A stretch of DNA of 64,000 nucleotides from Staphylotrichum longicolle (Eukaryota > Ascomycota > Sordariomycetes > Sordariales > Chaetomiaceae). The stretch covers positions 2,480,001-2,544,000 of the forward strand of contig JAHCVI010000002.1 of the NCBI GenBank assembly GCA_019096155.1, written 5' to 3'. The notes below the pieces were generated by a model. It was given only the letters and a program-made list of their open reading frames with translations, was not told the origin of the DNA and did no database searches. Numbering within the stretch: position 1 is the stretch's first letter; every line of letters starts with the position of its first letter. The position numbers and the translations under genes are program-made. Positions 11,281-23,606 of this stretch are shown here, in pieces.

Positions 11281-12238
11281 TTACATGACAGACTGGAGGT
11301 GCTCCGGCTTCAGCGCCGGGTCGGTTGGGTGGAAAGAGCCGTTTAAGCTGAATCCAGGGCCGTTGGTCGAGCTCAGGACGACCTCGTCGAGCGCCTTGGG
11401 GTGGTTCTTCCGAGTTGTTGATGTCCGACTTGAGCAGCGACATCAGCGCCTTGATGTTGTCGGACAACATCTGGGGTGTGAAACCAAGCTGGCCAACCGC
11501 AAATCCTCACCACACCGGCCCGCTCCTTGTACTCGTCGGCGCCAATGAGTTCCTGCACCGTCGCTTTGAGGTCGCTCGTGATCGTCTTGGTCTTCTGGCT
11601 GGGCATCAGGCCCTTGGGACCGAGAATCTTGCCGAGGTTGGCCTTCCTCAGGGCGTCTTGGCTGTCGACGTGGCAGATCAACTTGTTGAAGGGAATATTG
11701 CCTTGCCGAATGCTCTCAAACAAGCTCTCTTCTCCCACCGCGACAGCACCGAGCTGCTGCGCCTCGACCATCAGAGGGCTGTCCTCGGAACAGATGACGC
11801 CGATGCGCGTGTCGGTCTTGACGGGGAAGGGGAGGCGGATGCGATTCCGGATGACGGGGCCGCTCTTGTTTGTCCGGACCTTGACGGCGACCTCGTACTT
11901 GACCACGGCGGGCGGGCGGCCGACCTCGTAGGCACGGAGGTAGCTGTGCACAGTTAGTGATGGTGTACTGGGTGGATTGTGCACGTCAGTGGGGACTTGC
12001 CGCATGGCGTCGCAGAGAGAGTATTGTGTCATTGGCGTAAGATCGTAGCAGGGGCATCTTGTAGACCTTCTTCTTCTTGGCCGGGCGCTTGCGCATGCCT
12101 CCGCCGCCAGATGCATGGCGGACCAAGGGCATGGCCGACGGGAGGAGAACTTGGTATTGTCGGGGCTACTGCTGGCCTGGCCGGCGCTGTGAGGCTGAGC
12201 CTTGCCAACGAGGCAAGGCACTGGTTGAGGGACGCCAT
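11281..12238 (-). CDS. Mitochondrial large-subunit ribosomal protein uL1m (frame interrupted)
   Basis: The central frame reads GPVIRNRIRLPFPVKTDTRI, EEALFES-like and LGKILGPKGLMPSQKTKTI segments typical of uL1, the L1-stalk protein of the ribosome. The N-terminus (ATG at 12238, MASLNQCLASLARLSL) looks like a mitochondrial presequence. The C-terminus ends ..SVM at TAA 11283-11281. A 57-nt intron at 12000-11944 has a GC donor (GCAAGT) and a CTAAC branch, joining ..DAMR to YLRAYEVG. The full protein is obtained only by assuming about four single-base insertions: between 12238 and 12132; near 12035 (CCAATG); in TTT near 11502; and in CCCC near 11400. All shift the frame the same way. Because the gene is needed for mitochondrial translation, consensus error is more likely than a pseudogene. 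Confidence 0.85.
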
Positions 12239-12613
12239 CGTGCCGGGTGATGCTGGACACGACGCCGCTGGAAGATGGATGTCGCGGACTGGGACGACTC
12301 GCGATGTTCCCTTGCGCTCTCAGAAAAAAGTTGGGGCCCGAGCTCTGCATCTGGTTTGGCGCCTCAATTTTTAGGCTTCCTGGAACAGGGGTTCGCTGCC
12401 AGGGGTGAAACCTTTGGACCTGGGTGGAGCCTGACCGCCCGGCGAAACAATGCTACCCCGCCACAAGATTGGGCCGCTGCCCCTCCAAAAGTTTGCAGAC
12501 GTCAAGACTGCTGTTGTTGACTCAGCTCGGCGAGATTGTGTACTTGTAAACCCAACTTCGAAAAACACTGTGTCCGAGTCAGCCCGCCGCGCACCAAACC
12601 CAAACAACACAAC
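12239..12613. promoter_or_regulatory. Divergent promoter uL1m / GluRS
   Basis: A 375-bp region separates the start codons of two divergent translation genes, so it must hold both promoters. No TATA box or clear site was recognised. Confidence 0.5.
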
Positions 12614-14583
12614 ATGAAGCTGGACGAGCTCAAGCCGCTCGAGGCCCTGCTCGCGGCCGATTTCCGCCAGATCGAGCCCCGCCTCCAGGCCCTCGACAAG
12701 CACCTGATCCTCCGCACATACCTCGACGGCTACACCCTCGGCGAGCTCGACACCAAGATCTGGCAGGCTCTCCGCGGCAACCGTGCTGCCGTGTCCTTCA
12801 TCAAGCGTGGCAGCCTCGCCAATCTCGCCCGCTGGTTCCAATTCATCGAGGACAACCATCCCGAGATCCAGGACGAGATCAAGGCCAAGGATGCTGCTGC
12901 AAAGGCCAAGGTCGCCGCGGCGAGCAAGGCCGGCGCGAGCTATGCTCTGGCTCTGCAAGACGCCGACCAGGGCGTCGTGACGCGCTTCTTGCCCGAGCCT
13001 TCGTGAGCGGCACCACGAACCGTTGAATGGGCCGAGTCAACTGACAAGAGACCAGGGGTTACCTGCACATCGGACACGCCAAGGCTGCGCTCCTTAGCGA
13101 CTACTTCGCTCACCAGGCCTACAAGGGGACACTGCGTCTGCGTCTCGACGACACCAACCCCGACAAGGAGAAGGAGGAGTACCAGGATGCCATTATCGAG
13201 GATCTCGCCTTGATGGGCATCAAGCCTGACGTGCTCTCGTACACGTCGGATTACTTTGACTACCTGTACGACATGTGCGTGCGTCTCATCAAGGAGGGCT
13301 ACGCCTATGCCGACGACACCGACCAGGAGACGATGCGCGATGAGCGCTGGAAGGGTATCGCCTCGAAGCGGCGTGACAGGACCGTCGAGGAGAACCTGCG
13401 CATCTTTGAGGAGATGAAGCAGGGCTCGCAGGAGGGCCAACAGAACTGCATCCGTGCCAAGCTCTCGGTCGACAACCCGAACAAGGCCATGAGAGACCCC
13501 GTCATCTACCGCTGCAACGTCGAGACCCCTCATCACCGGACCGGCACCAAGTGGAAGATGTACCCCATGTACGACTTTGCGTGCCCCGTCGTCGACAGCT
13601 ACGAGGGCGTGACCCACGCGTTGAGATCGACCGAGTACACCGACCGCAACCCCCAGTACCAGTGGTTCCTGGATACGCTCAAGCTCCGCCAGGTTCACAT
13701 GTGGGATTTCGCCCGCATGAACTTTATCCGGACCTTCCTCTCCAAGCGCAAGCTCGCCAAGCTGGTCGACACGGGCAAGGTCTGGGGCTGGGACGACCCG
13801 CGCATGCCGACGATCCGCGGTGTGCGCAGGCGCGGCATGACCATCCCTGCGCTGCGCGACTTCATCCTCAAGCAGGGTCCCAGCCGCAACGTCGTCACCA
13901 TGGACTGGACCAACTTCTGGGCCAGCAACAAGAAGGAGATCGACCCGATTGCGCCCCGCCACACGGCCATCCTGCAGAAGGACGCCGTCAAGGTGACCGT
14001 CACCGGTGCCGAAGCCCCTGCCGAGCCCTTCTCGACCGACAAGCCGAAACACCCCAAGAACAAGGACATCGGCACCAAGAAGGTCGTCTTTGCCTCGGAG
14101 CTCCTGCTCGACCAGGCCGACGCCAAGAGCTTCAAGGACGGCGAGGAGATCACGCTCATGGCGTGGGGCAACGCCTTTGTCCGCCAGATCTCGGGCGGCG
14201 ACCCCATCCCGGCGCTCAGCTGCGAGCTGAACCTGCAGGGGGACGTCAAGAAGACGGAGAAGAAGGTGACGTGGCTGGCCTCGCAGGGCCAGAAGCTGGT
14301 GCCCGCCGAGCTGTGGGACTTTGACTACCTCATCACCAAGGACGTGCTGCAGGAGGAGGACAACATGGAGGACTTTTTGACGCCCGTGACGGAGACGATG
14401 GAGGACGCGTGGTGCGACGAGGCGGCGGCGCAGCTCAAGAAGGACGACATCATCCAGCTCGAGCGGCGCGGCTACTACCGCGTGGACAAGGGCTTGGGTG
14501 ACTGGAAGGACGGCGAGGAGGGCGCCAAGGGCAAGAGACTGGTGCTGTTCTGCATCCCGACGGGCAAGACGGGGCCGAAATAG
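12614..14583 (+). CDS. GUS1: Cytosolic glutamyl-tRNA synthetase
   Basis: Two exons, 12614-13002 and 13056-14583, encode 638 residues. The 53-nt intron (GTGAGC..CCAG) restores PEPSGYLHIGHAKAALLSDY. The HIGH motif is at about 134-137 and the KMSKS-class motif appears as LSKRK near 358. Also present are RLDDTNPDKEKEEYQDAI, YRCNVETPHHRTGTKWKMYP, DFARMNFIRTFLSKRK and GWDDPRMPTIRGVRRRG, all typical of archaeal/eukaryotic GluRS. The enzyme charges tRNA-Glu in the cytosol. The first 120 residues or so form a short GST-like N-terminal domain that in yeast binds Arc1. A Met 26 codons upstream, at 12536, is in frame; I prefer 12614 because the preceding peptide is not family-like. The frame is clean, unlike the two genes to its left. 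Confidence 0.97.
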
Positions 14584-14804
14584 ACGATTGGGAGGAGTGA
14601 AGGTAGACACGATAAGTGAATGAAAAACTGCTGTCTCGCTGGAATCGGACACGGGTTACTAAATCACGTTGGTCTTCTCTTGGGAAATCTGGGAAAGAAG
14701 ACCCTGGTAAGGTTCCACGTGACAGATGTGTTGGTTTCTCGTGTGTCCATTCAAAACAGAAATCAGAGTTGGTTCGGCAGATTAACCTCACACATGTGGG
14801 ACAG

Positions 14805-16320
14805 ATGGCCCGCTTGCCCTGCCGCGTCCTCGTGCCTCTCTTCTCAAGACCTGTCCACTCGCTCCAACGAAAACGCCTCCCATCTCACAGCACACAGTTG
14901 GGAAGAAATTTAACAATCGCGTCGACCTCGCCCTTTGTGTACAAGCTGATCGAGGACGTGGAGAGGCTCGAACGTTATCGACCAGGCGGGTTCCATCCAA
15001 TCTACATTGGCGACCGTCTCCATGAGCGCTACCGCGTCGTCCACAAGCTCGGCTACGGGTCCTTCTCGACGATATGGCTTGCCCGAGACGAGCGGTTATC
15101 GAAATATGTCGCCGTCAAAGTGTGCGCTGCCGATGACGCGGTGCGGCAGGAGGCTGACACGCTTTCGAGGCTGAGCGAGGCCGATCCGCATGCAGGATCT
15201 GTCAATGGGAGGGGGGATCTGGTCCCGGCTGTTTTGGATCGTTTTCGGGTACAAGGCCCGAATGGCAGTCATGCCTGTCTTGTGACTGCCCCGGCGAGAT
15301 GCAGCCTTGCTGATACTCGAGAAGCATCGCTTGTTGGTCTGTTCCACCTGGACGTCGCTCGATCTCTCGCGGCTCAGCTCGCTCTTGCTGTGGCTTATAT
15401 CCACGAGCAGGGCGTTGTTCATGGTGGTGGGTATTCCACCTTCCATTTCATCTGCCCTTCCTGGTTGTTCTTTTTTTCAAACCCGAAGTCCAACCTCTAT
15501 GCGAGCGACTAGGCAAGAGTTTACTGGATTTACTATGACTGACCAACCTTCTTTAGACCTGCACCTCGGGAACCTCCTGCTGCGGTTTCCTTCGGCGCTG
15601 GACAATCTCTCGGAAGAGGAGCTGTATGAGACGTACGGAGCACCCGAACCAGAAGCTGTGGTTCGCGAAGATGGCAAGCCGCTGGAACAAGGCGTTCCTT
15701 TGCATGTCATACCACCGGTCTGGCTCGGCAAGCCATGTGAGGACATCACACCCTCAGACGCGAACCTGCTTCTCGCCGACTTTGGCACCGCCTTCCGACC
15801 CTCAACAGAGCTGCGATATCAGTCTTACGCGCCCCTCGAGATCCGGCCGCCAGAGGCCCGGCTTGAGCCGACGACTCCGTTGTCGTTCAAGTCTGAGATT
15901 TGGAGTTTGGGTTGCACAATCTGGGCTCTTGTGGCGAATAGGCCGTTGGTGGAGATGGTTCTCTCGACGGAGGATGATGTGACCGCGCAACACGTTGATG
16001 CCCTCGGCCCCTTGCCTGAGGAGTGGTGGGAAAAGTGGGCGGGGTGGAACAAGTACTTTACGGAGCCTAACGCCGCAGGTCGTCCAATCGAGGGCCGATG
16101 GGTGTGGTCTTTGGAGGAGCGGTTTGAGGAGTGGGTGCAGAAGCTTAAACGCGAGGAGGGCATGGCAACACTAAATGACAGGGAGATGGAGGCGTTCTTC
16201 AAGATGGTGAGACTCATGCTCAAGTTCAAACCGGGGGATCGGCCAACTGCGAGGCAGGTGCTGGAAACGGAGTGGATGAGGGAGTGGGCACTGCCGGAAA
16301 GGGAGAGGTTGCTGAAATAA
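14805..16320 (+). CDS. SRPK-like Ser/Thr protein kinase
   Basis: Exons 14805-15426 and 15557-16320 give 461 residues; the 130-nt intron (GTGGGT..TTTAG) lies inside the catalytic loop. The glycine-rich loop LGYGSFSTIW is at about 82-91, the ATP-binding lysine in VAVK is at 105, the catalytic loop reads VHGDLHLGN (Asp 208), and DFG is at 282-284. A conserved SEIWSLGCTIWALVANRPL follows. The long insert between catalytic loop and DFG and the HGDLH form of the HRD motif are typical of the fungal SRPK-like kinases, which phosphorylate SR-type proteins. The start at 14805 is chosen because the peptide from there reads as a basic leader into the kinase; an in-frame codon at 14616 would add 63 unlikely residues. 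No substrate can be inferred. Confidence 0.88.
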
Positions 16321-16922
16321 GGTTTAAGGGAAATGAGGATCATAGGCAAAAAACGCCGTGCTCCAAAATCGACCAACACAGTTGGGACATTCTCTCTGTC
16401 TGAACGGAGAAAGATGCACCGATAAAACCCCAACTCGCTCGAATGAAGCAATAACTATACTTTCCTCCCTTTTCCGCCCCTTTTCTCCCTTCTTCTTCCT
16501 CTTCCTCCTCTTTCTTCTTCTTCTTTCTTATTCTTGGATAAGAAGGCCACAGGGTGATGGAGTCATCACAATCGGTCGTAAAAAGTGGAATGGGTCTTGT
16601 GGAAAGTGGAGCGGTAGAGTGGACAGTGACGTCATGAACGACCGACAAGTGAGCCATTGGCTTGTGACTGGGCACTTGTTGACGCGACTTTGTTTGTGCG
16701 CCATTCCAGGGCAACAGCTTGGTTCATTTGCCATCATTTTTAGGGCTGCAATACTCTGATCATCGCAGTGGTCTGGCTGCGTTGAGTGTCCTTCCTTGAG
16801 ACCACCACCGCGTGCAGCACCACCACTGCCAGCACCAGCGCCATCATCAGGCAATTGGCTTGACAGCCAGTTATTGTCCGAGTTTACTCCAGTTTAGACC
16901 CACGCAGGGGAGAATCGCAAAC
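16321..16922. other. Intergenic region with polypyrimidine tract
   Basis: This 600-bp stretch separates the kinase from the PNS1-like gene. It holds a pure C/T tract at 16477-16529 (53 nt) and probably the promoter and leader of the transporter gene. No gene was seen. Confidence 0.5.
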
Positions 16923-18671
16923 ATGGCCAACTACGGCGGCGAGGCGGCCAACTACTACAACCAGCAGCAGCCCCCTCCTGCTCCCAACTACGGCCCCAAC
17001 TACGGCCAAAACTATGGTCCGAACTACGGCAACGACCCTAACTACAACAACGGCCAGCCAAACGGCCCGCCCAATGGCACCTACGCGCCTCCGCCGTATC
17101 CCCCGCCGCAGACAAAGCCTGAAGGGCCTCCGCCTTCGTACGACGAAGTCTTCGCCATCCAGAAGCCGAAATGGAATGATATCTGGGCCGGCCTCCTCTT
17201 CCTGGCCACTTTTGCCGGCTTTGTTGCCGTCTCGGCCATCTCCATTCAGGGTTATGGTATGCTCCCACTGTCCTTGCAACTTAGCATCGTCGCTACATTG
17301 GTGGACGCTAACAACTCCCCAAGCCGCAACCCGCAACGTGAACTCGGGCGGCATCGACGGCCAGCTCAACAATTTTGGCCTGACCACCCACACCATCTGG
17401 CTCTTCTTCTGGGTGCTGCTCACCTCCATCGTGCTGAGCTACGCCTACATGTGGATGGCCCGCAAGTTCACCAAGCAGTTCATCTGGCTGACGGGCATCC
17501 TCAACTGCGTCTTCGGCTTCGTGACCGCCATCTACATGCTCAGCCGCCGCTACTACTCGGGCGGCATCGTCTTCCTCATCTTTGCCGTCTTCATGGTCAT
17601 CTGCTTCCTCAGCTGGCGCAGCCGCATCCCCTTCAGCGTGCTGATCCTGCAGACCGCCATCGACGTCTCCAAGCGCTACGGCCACGTCTACCTGGTCAGC
17701 GCCATCGGCGGGCTCATCGCCACCGCCTTCGCCGCCTGGTACTCCGTCACCCTGGTCAGCGTCTACGTCAAGTACGAGCCGAGCCCCAACAACCCCGCTT
17801 GCAGCCAGGGCGCCGGCGGCTGCAGCACCGCCAAGGTCGCCGGCCTCGTCGCCTTCATCACCTTCGCCGCCTACTGGATCTCGGAGTGGCTCAAGAACAC
17901 CATCCACACCACCATCTCGGGCGTCTACGGCTCGTGGTACTTCAACTCGCAAAATTACCCCACCAAGGTCACGCGCGGCGCCCTGCGGCGCTCGCTGACC
18001 TACAGCTTCGGGAGCATCTGCTTCGGCAGCCTGGTCGTCGCCATCATCAACTTCCTCCGCCAGCTCGCCTCCGTCGCCCAGCAGCAGGCCGCCTCGCAGG
18101 GCGACATCCTCGCGACCATCCTCTACTGCATCGTCGGCTGTCTCATTAGCATCCTCGACTGGGCCGTCCAGTTCCTCAACCGCTACGCCTTCTCCCACAT
18201 CGCTCTCTACGGCAAGGCCTACATCCCCGCAGCCAAAGACACCTGGCGGTATGGCCCCCCTTCCCCTCTTTCCCTCCTCCTCTCCTTTCCAACCATTCGC
18301 TAACGCTTGGAAACAGAATGATCAAAGACCGCGGCATCGACGCCCTCATCAACGAGTGCCTGATCGGCCCCGTCCTGGGCATGGGCGCCACCTTTGTCGG
18401 CTACGCCTGCGCCCTGCTATCTTACCTGTACATGGTCTTCACGGCGCCCGCCTACAACGCCGACGGCAGCTACACGCCCGTGGTCGTGGCCTTCTCCTTC
18501 CTCATCGGCCTGCAGATCTGCAACGTCTTCACGACCCCCATCAGCAGCGGCGTCGACACCATTTTCGTCGCGACCGCGTGGGACCCCGAGGTCATGATCC
18601 GCGACCATCCGGATCTGTACCATCGCATGGTGCAGGTGTATCCCCATGTTCAGCAGGCCATTCACGCGTGA
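16923..18671 (+). CDS. PNS1: Choline-transporter-like (CTL/PNS1) membrane protein
   Basis: Three exons, 16923-17256, 17324-18248 and 18317-18671, with introns of 67 and 68 nt (both with a GCTAAC branch) give 537 residues. The N-terminal 90 residues are Tyr/Asn/Pro/Gln-rich (PNYGPNYGQNYG repeats) and cytosolic. About ten hydrophobic segments follow. The conserved CTL region includes SEWLKNTIHTTISGVYGSWY, RSLTYSFGSICFGSLVVAII and DRGIDALINECLIG. The family (SLC44/PNS1, Pfam Choline_transpo) spans the plasma membrane; yeast Pns1 is not a proven choline carrier, so the substrate is open. A fungal DPEVMIRDHPDLY-like tail closes the protein. All exon phases agree and no defect is seen. Confidence 0.94.
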
Positions 18672-18834
18672 GGGGTGAGAGGGTTCTTGGCGTGGCTGGT
18701 GAAATACCAGAGCGAGGGGGCTTCAAGATATTCTTAACCGAGACTTGATAATGAGCTGGAATGTTGTAACGAGAAGTAATTGAGGTTATGAGTAGTACAA
18801 TTAAAGCACCACGCCCCACCAACCCGGAACTTGA

Positions 18835-21800
18835 TTAGAATTGAAACGTGCGACGACGGCGTGACCGCTCAGAAACCGTGGCAGGCTCGAGCGGTTTGGT
18901 GTAATAGTTGCCGTCTTCTCCCCCGTCAAGCTCCTCAACAACGGCAACACTCGCCCTTTTACTCCTCCCCGCGGATTCCGTGACCACCTTCGCCTTTCGG
19001 TTCCGCTTCCACGGCGTCATCCAACTGGGAATCAAGTTGGGGGACCCCTCCTTTTCAGACCGCTTCTTTCCTTTCTCATTTCTCTTTTTCAAATCATCAG
19101 GCGATGGTGACTTTTTCCGGGACTTGCTCCTTTTCTGGGCTTTCTTCGGGTCCTTGTCTGGTCCTGGCTCAGGGGCTGTCGTTTCCAAGGCAACCACATC
19201 GGGAGATTGCGACCCAGTGCGCGATTCGTCTTGTTTCTGGTCGGAATAATGCTGTTCGTCCTCCTGCTCCTCGTCCGGTCTCCCTTCGTCTTTTCCCACC
19301 CCATCTCCCACTTCTTTGTCTCGTGACTGATGTATCGGTACCCTCCGATCCTTCAAAGCCGCCTGTACTTCTTCCAGCAGTCGCGAATGGGGAGCGGAAC
19401 TTCCCAGGCTTTTCTCGCAGAACGCCTTCATTTTGAGACCCATGAGCTCCCACAACGCTTTGCAGGACTGGAAATCGCGATCCAGCACGACCCAAACCGC
19501 CAGCGTCCACAGTATCTCCTGGGCGACATCCGGGAAAGCAGCTTGAACGTTGAAGGAGATTGCATCGGCAATGTCAGCGCCCAAGACCCGTTGGGCTGCA
19601 AGCCAGTCGACAAAATCGATGGAGCCGTCGTGGCATTGGAAGCGGAGCACTGTGGTGATAAAGGCCCGTTCAGCCTGCTTTCCTTGTTGATCGCGCTCCT
19701 CTTTGCCCGCTGCGGGACTTGTGCTCACTCCAGGGGCTTGAAGCCCAACAAGCTCTTCTTCCATACGCGTTGGGCCCTCTTCAATATCGACCAAGCCTCT
19801 GGTCCGAGCCTCCCGGTATCTTTGGGTGACGAGGCCGGGGTTGTACGGAGGCTTAAGCCGAAGTGTATCCATTGACGCGTCGGGCCCTGCCGGAGGAAGA
19901 CAGTCGTCCGTTGGATCAGATCCTCCACCTACCGCAAACGACAGGGGTGGCCTGGACCCCCGGGCCGAGCCTTGCACCTTCCGACCAGGCATGTGTGCAT
20001 CCTCGGTAAATTTGTCTAAGATGGGGATTTCGTCCTGGAAGGAGAGGGGCGCCACAGTTTCATGGTGCTGTTTTGTCGTTTTCGTCTTTCGTGCAGAGGT
20101 CTTCGCTCCCCCCGTCATCCAGCTGAGAACTTTGCTCTCCTCTTTCCCTCCTCGATCCTTGTTGCCAGCGGACATGGTACGAGTACGTTCAGTACCTTCC
20201 AATGATGGTCCGGATATCTTGAATTCGACCTGGTCTTTCCAGGAGGATTCTTGGGCACCCCCTAGTGGGGCCTTGCCTCTCCTAGAGGTGGTTTTAGTTC
20301 TTCTGTGAAGTGAAGAGATACCCGACAAATCAGGCGCAAAACTGAATTCTTCGGGATGTCTCGCACAATATGATGGTACAAAGTTTCCTCTATATGCCAC
20401 CACTGGTGCTGTCGCCGCCGCTGACACGTGGCTGAATGAGGATCCCTGCGGGGTTGCGATAGCGAGGGTTGGACGCGACGGATTGTTCGGGGCAGGCGAG
20501 GAAAACTGGGGAGGCTGGGCTGGGAATATCTGGGGTGGGTATGACTGAGCTGAGTATGACTGAGCTGGGCTTGACTGAGCTGGGTATGACTGAGCTGGGT
20601 ATGGCTGAGCTGGGTATGGCTGGGCTCCGACTGAATATAACTGGGCTCCACTTGTGTATTGCTGAGTCCGGTATTGCTGAGGTGAATTATCGCCAACCGA
20701 GAGTGAACTATTGCCAACCGAGAGTGAACCGAAGATGCTCGCTCTTCTCCGGCCCACGATAGCATCAGCTCCGCGGTAGTGTTGCCCGACACTAGACCTC
20801 CTGCTGGACTTATTTTGCCGAGTGACCATGGAACCTATTAGCTGGCGGTGGCTAATCTGTGTTGATGGTCCTCGCGTCGGCACAGAATCAGCCACTTGGG
20901 CTTCGAGACCATTCGCTGTCTTGTTTCCTAGTGCCCACGCAACCCGCCCCTCCTGGATTGTTCCTCGTGGCTGCAAGAGGTCATCGCCCGGGGTGTCCTT
21001 GACCTCAATGACCCCGTCTATGGCTGCTTCATCTCCTGTCGGAGAGTATGGCTCCTCGGCGAGGAAGAAGCTCGTCCATTTGGATACGAGCGACCACTTG
21101 CAGGCAATCTCCTCAGCCTCCTTGCGAACCGTGTTGACCTCTTCCCAGGACCCGGGCACCGGCCGGTTCAAGCCCAGATGGATGTGGCTGCGGCCACGTT
21201 CGAGGTCATCCAGCATGGAACGTGCGGCCAGCTTGTGGAGCGTCGTGTCTCGTTTCTCGAGTCCTGAGACAGGGATGACCAGGGAGTGAAGATCATGGTT
21301 GGCTGTGATTTGAATTTTCACGGTTGTGATGGTTTCGGATTCGTGGAGTGAATCAAAGAGAAAGTAGACGCGGCTCCGATCGAATGGGTTGACAGCCGAG
21401 ATATCGGCCGGAGATCTCTTCGCGTCCGCCAAGGTAGAACCTACATACTCAGTCAAAACATGGTCTTTCCACATGCAAACTTCGGCAACTCACCTCTAGC
21501 GGTCCCGTTCTTATCCCGGATGTCGAACTCCAAATGCAGAGGGCCAGCATGGGCGCTCATCAAGGCGGCTTTGGCCATGCTTACGACCCGGTCTTCCCAG
21601 CCACCTTGGCTTGCTTCGTGAACGACATCTGCGTATCCACCGCCGGCTTTGGCGATGCCGTCAACCAGGGCGTGCGAGACAGCTTTCCCGATCCCGAGAG
21701 CAAAGAAGCGAACGCGGCCTTCTGTCGTACCCCGTGTCTTTTGGATGAAGTCAAGTGTCTGGTCAAGACGCCAGGTCTCACCGTCCGTCAGAACAATGAC

Positions 21801-23210
21801 ATCGGTCAACAAGGATTTGTCCCTTGCGCCAACAATGGCTTTAATGGCGGGCAGCAGTTCAGTGCCGCCCATGTCGGCGGCAAAGTGTCGATCCACCCAA
21901 GTGAGTGCCGAGTCGAGGGTAATTTTGGTGTAGTCGACGGAGCGCGGTTGCCAGGAGGTGTACTCGGTTCCAAAGCACCAGATGTTGAACCTGCGCCCTT
22001 CAGGGATACCCTTCAAGAAGAATTGCATAGCTGACTTGAGAGACGCAATCTTGTCCGACATGGAGCCAGACCGATCGGCGAGAAAGAGTATCTCGGACCG
22101 TTGCGCTGGAGGTGCATTTCTTGTCAGGAAACCCGGAGGGAGAGTGAGCATCAGGGCCTTATGGTTGGGCATGGTTGGATGTTGTTCCAGCCAGGCTTGG
22201 GGGTTCTCAGCATCGCCATCGGATGTTGTCGCGATGTCGAGCACGAAGTCTTTGTCGAGAAACATGGATCCCGACTGAAGCTTGACAGAAGCGGTCTCGA
22301 CATTGCCGCGGCCATTCTGGCCTGCAAGGTCGGCGAAGCTCTCAGCGTTGCGAGCTCCACGCCGCCGCTCAGTGGCGATCTCGTGAGAGGGACTGGTTAT
22401 GGACGTGATCCGCTCGGCTTCCACAACCTCGACTTCCAGAGTCAATCCTTGACGAACATCTTTCGTCGCGGCATTGTTGTATTCTTCAGGCGCATCGCCG
22501 TAGCGGGGCGCAATCGACGTGGGTATGGTTAGAGTCGTGACATTTTTGGTGTCGGCGAAGCGGTGCTTCAGGATGGTGATGTAGGTCAGGGTGACCTTGA
22601 CCTTGGTCTTCTCGGGAATGTTGCCCAAGGTTGTGGTAAAGATCTCGGGTGTGTCCTGTTCGAGCAGACCGGCGGCGGTGTCGTGGTGGCGGATGTGGTG
22701 CTCGAATGTCTCGCGGGCCTCCTCCCTCGGTTTGATGGTGCCCCTGATGATTGTGTTTGTGCCCACGCGGCAGTTAAAGTCGGTGACGGTGCAGCCCGCA
22801 GGCAGGGGAAAGGTGAAGGCAGCTTCCTTGATGGGAATGCTTGAGTCGTTCCAAAAGAGCTGTGTGACGGTCACTCGGGCCGTGTCTTGGACGATGGAAG
22901 CGTCGACAGTGACGGACAGTGGCGGGAGAATGTTGCGGCCCTGCTGCTGCACTGTGTACCTCGGAAGAGTTCTTTCCTCTCTAACGGGTGGGCCCGCTAT
23001 CGGCCATGTCGTTGTTGCCTGGACACCTTTCCTGATGTGCCTGTTATTCAGCGACCTTGCATTGTCATCGGCAACAAGTGCAGCAACATTCAGATTCGAG
23101 GATCGTCCCCAAATTTCCCTATGGTCATAATCCTGCAGCTCGGCTGGCAACGGCTCCTGGGGGTCCCAGACAATGCCTGCGGTGAAGATTTGATCCCAGC
23201 GATGCGCCAT
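18835..23210 (-). CDS. VIT and von Willebrand A domain protein
   Basis: Exon 1 (23210-21494) and exon 2 (21440-18835) are joined over a 53-nt intron (GTGAGT..TGTAG), giving 1440 residues. A VIT domain spans about 85-215 (TVTDFNCRVGTNTIIRGTIK). The vWA domain starts at about 372 and has an intact MIDAS: DRSGS (379-383), Thr 450 in MGGTE and Asp 476 in LTDGE. A C-terminal helical module (HDGSIDFVDWLAAQ) and a Lys/Ser-rich tail follow. A Gln/Tyr/Pro repeat (SYPAQ-type pentads) is encoded at about 20534-20630. VIT-vWA proteins resemble the inter-alpha-trypsin-inhibitor heavy chain and VWA5A, but this one has no signal peptide and is probably cytosolic. The function in fungi is unknown. The start at 23210 is preferred because the 34 extra residues from a possible upstream codon at 23312 are not family-like. 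Confidence 0.9.
20534..20729. repeat. 15-bp coding minisatellite plus a 20-bp repeat
   Basis: Six or more degenerate copies of a 15-bp unit (TGAGCTGGGTATGAC on the plus strand) lie at about 20534-20630 and encode Y-P-A-Q-S-type pentapeptides in the VIT/vWA protein. A second repeat, GCCAACCGAGAGTGAAC, occurs twice at about 20691-20729. Copy number is likely polymorphic. All units keep the frame. Confidence 0.8.
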
Positions 23211-23606
23211 TAGTCGAGTTGTGCAAGTGTGTATATCCGGATCAGAGAGGAAGACAGAGGACAGGACACGGGACTTCAAAGAGAGCCTGGTGCTGGGGAA
23301 TCGAAACAGCATTTATGAGCGGGCAGACGACAAGGCTCTCTTACATTTGTATGCAGCTGGGCCCCGCGCCCCCTCCTCCATGCAGGAGCTCGGTGCAACC
23401 TGCCAATCATGCTAAGGTACCGTGGCTTGCTCCAAGGGGCTGTGCAAATGCGCAGCCGACGATCTGGGTGAAAATCGAGTCATTGATGAGACACCCATAG
23501 ATGTTTGGTGATGCACTCTTTGATCTAACACAACGTCCAGTGTCTTCCACCTGCTCCGTTCCAGATATCACGGCTCGCTAAACACCAAGAAGCGGCGCGC
23601 TCAATC
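23211..23606. promoter_or_regulatory. Divergent intergenic region (0.4 kb)
   Basis: This region lies between the start codons of the VIT/vWA gene and the STAND-N gene and must carry both promoters. No distinct site was recognised. Confidence 0.4.

Noticed and set aside
12940..14652. A 570-codon minus-strand frame
   Set aside because: Antisense of the GluRS exon; long open antisense frames are expected in GC-rich genes.
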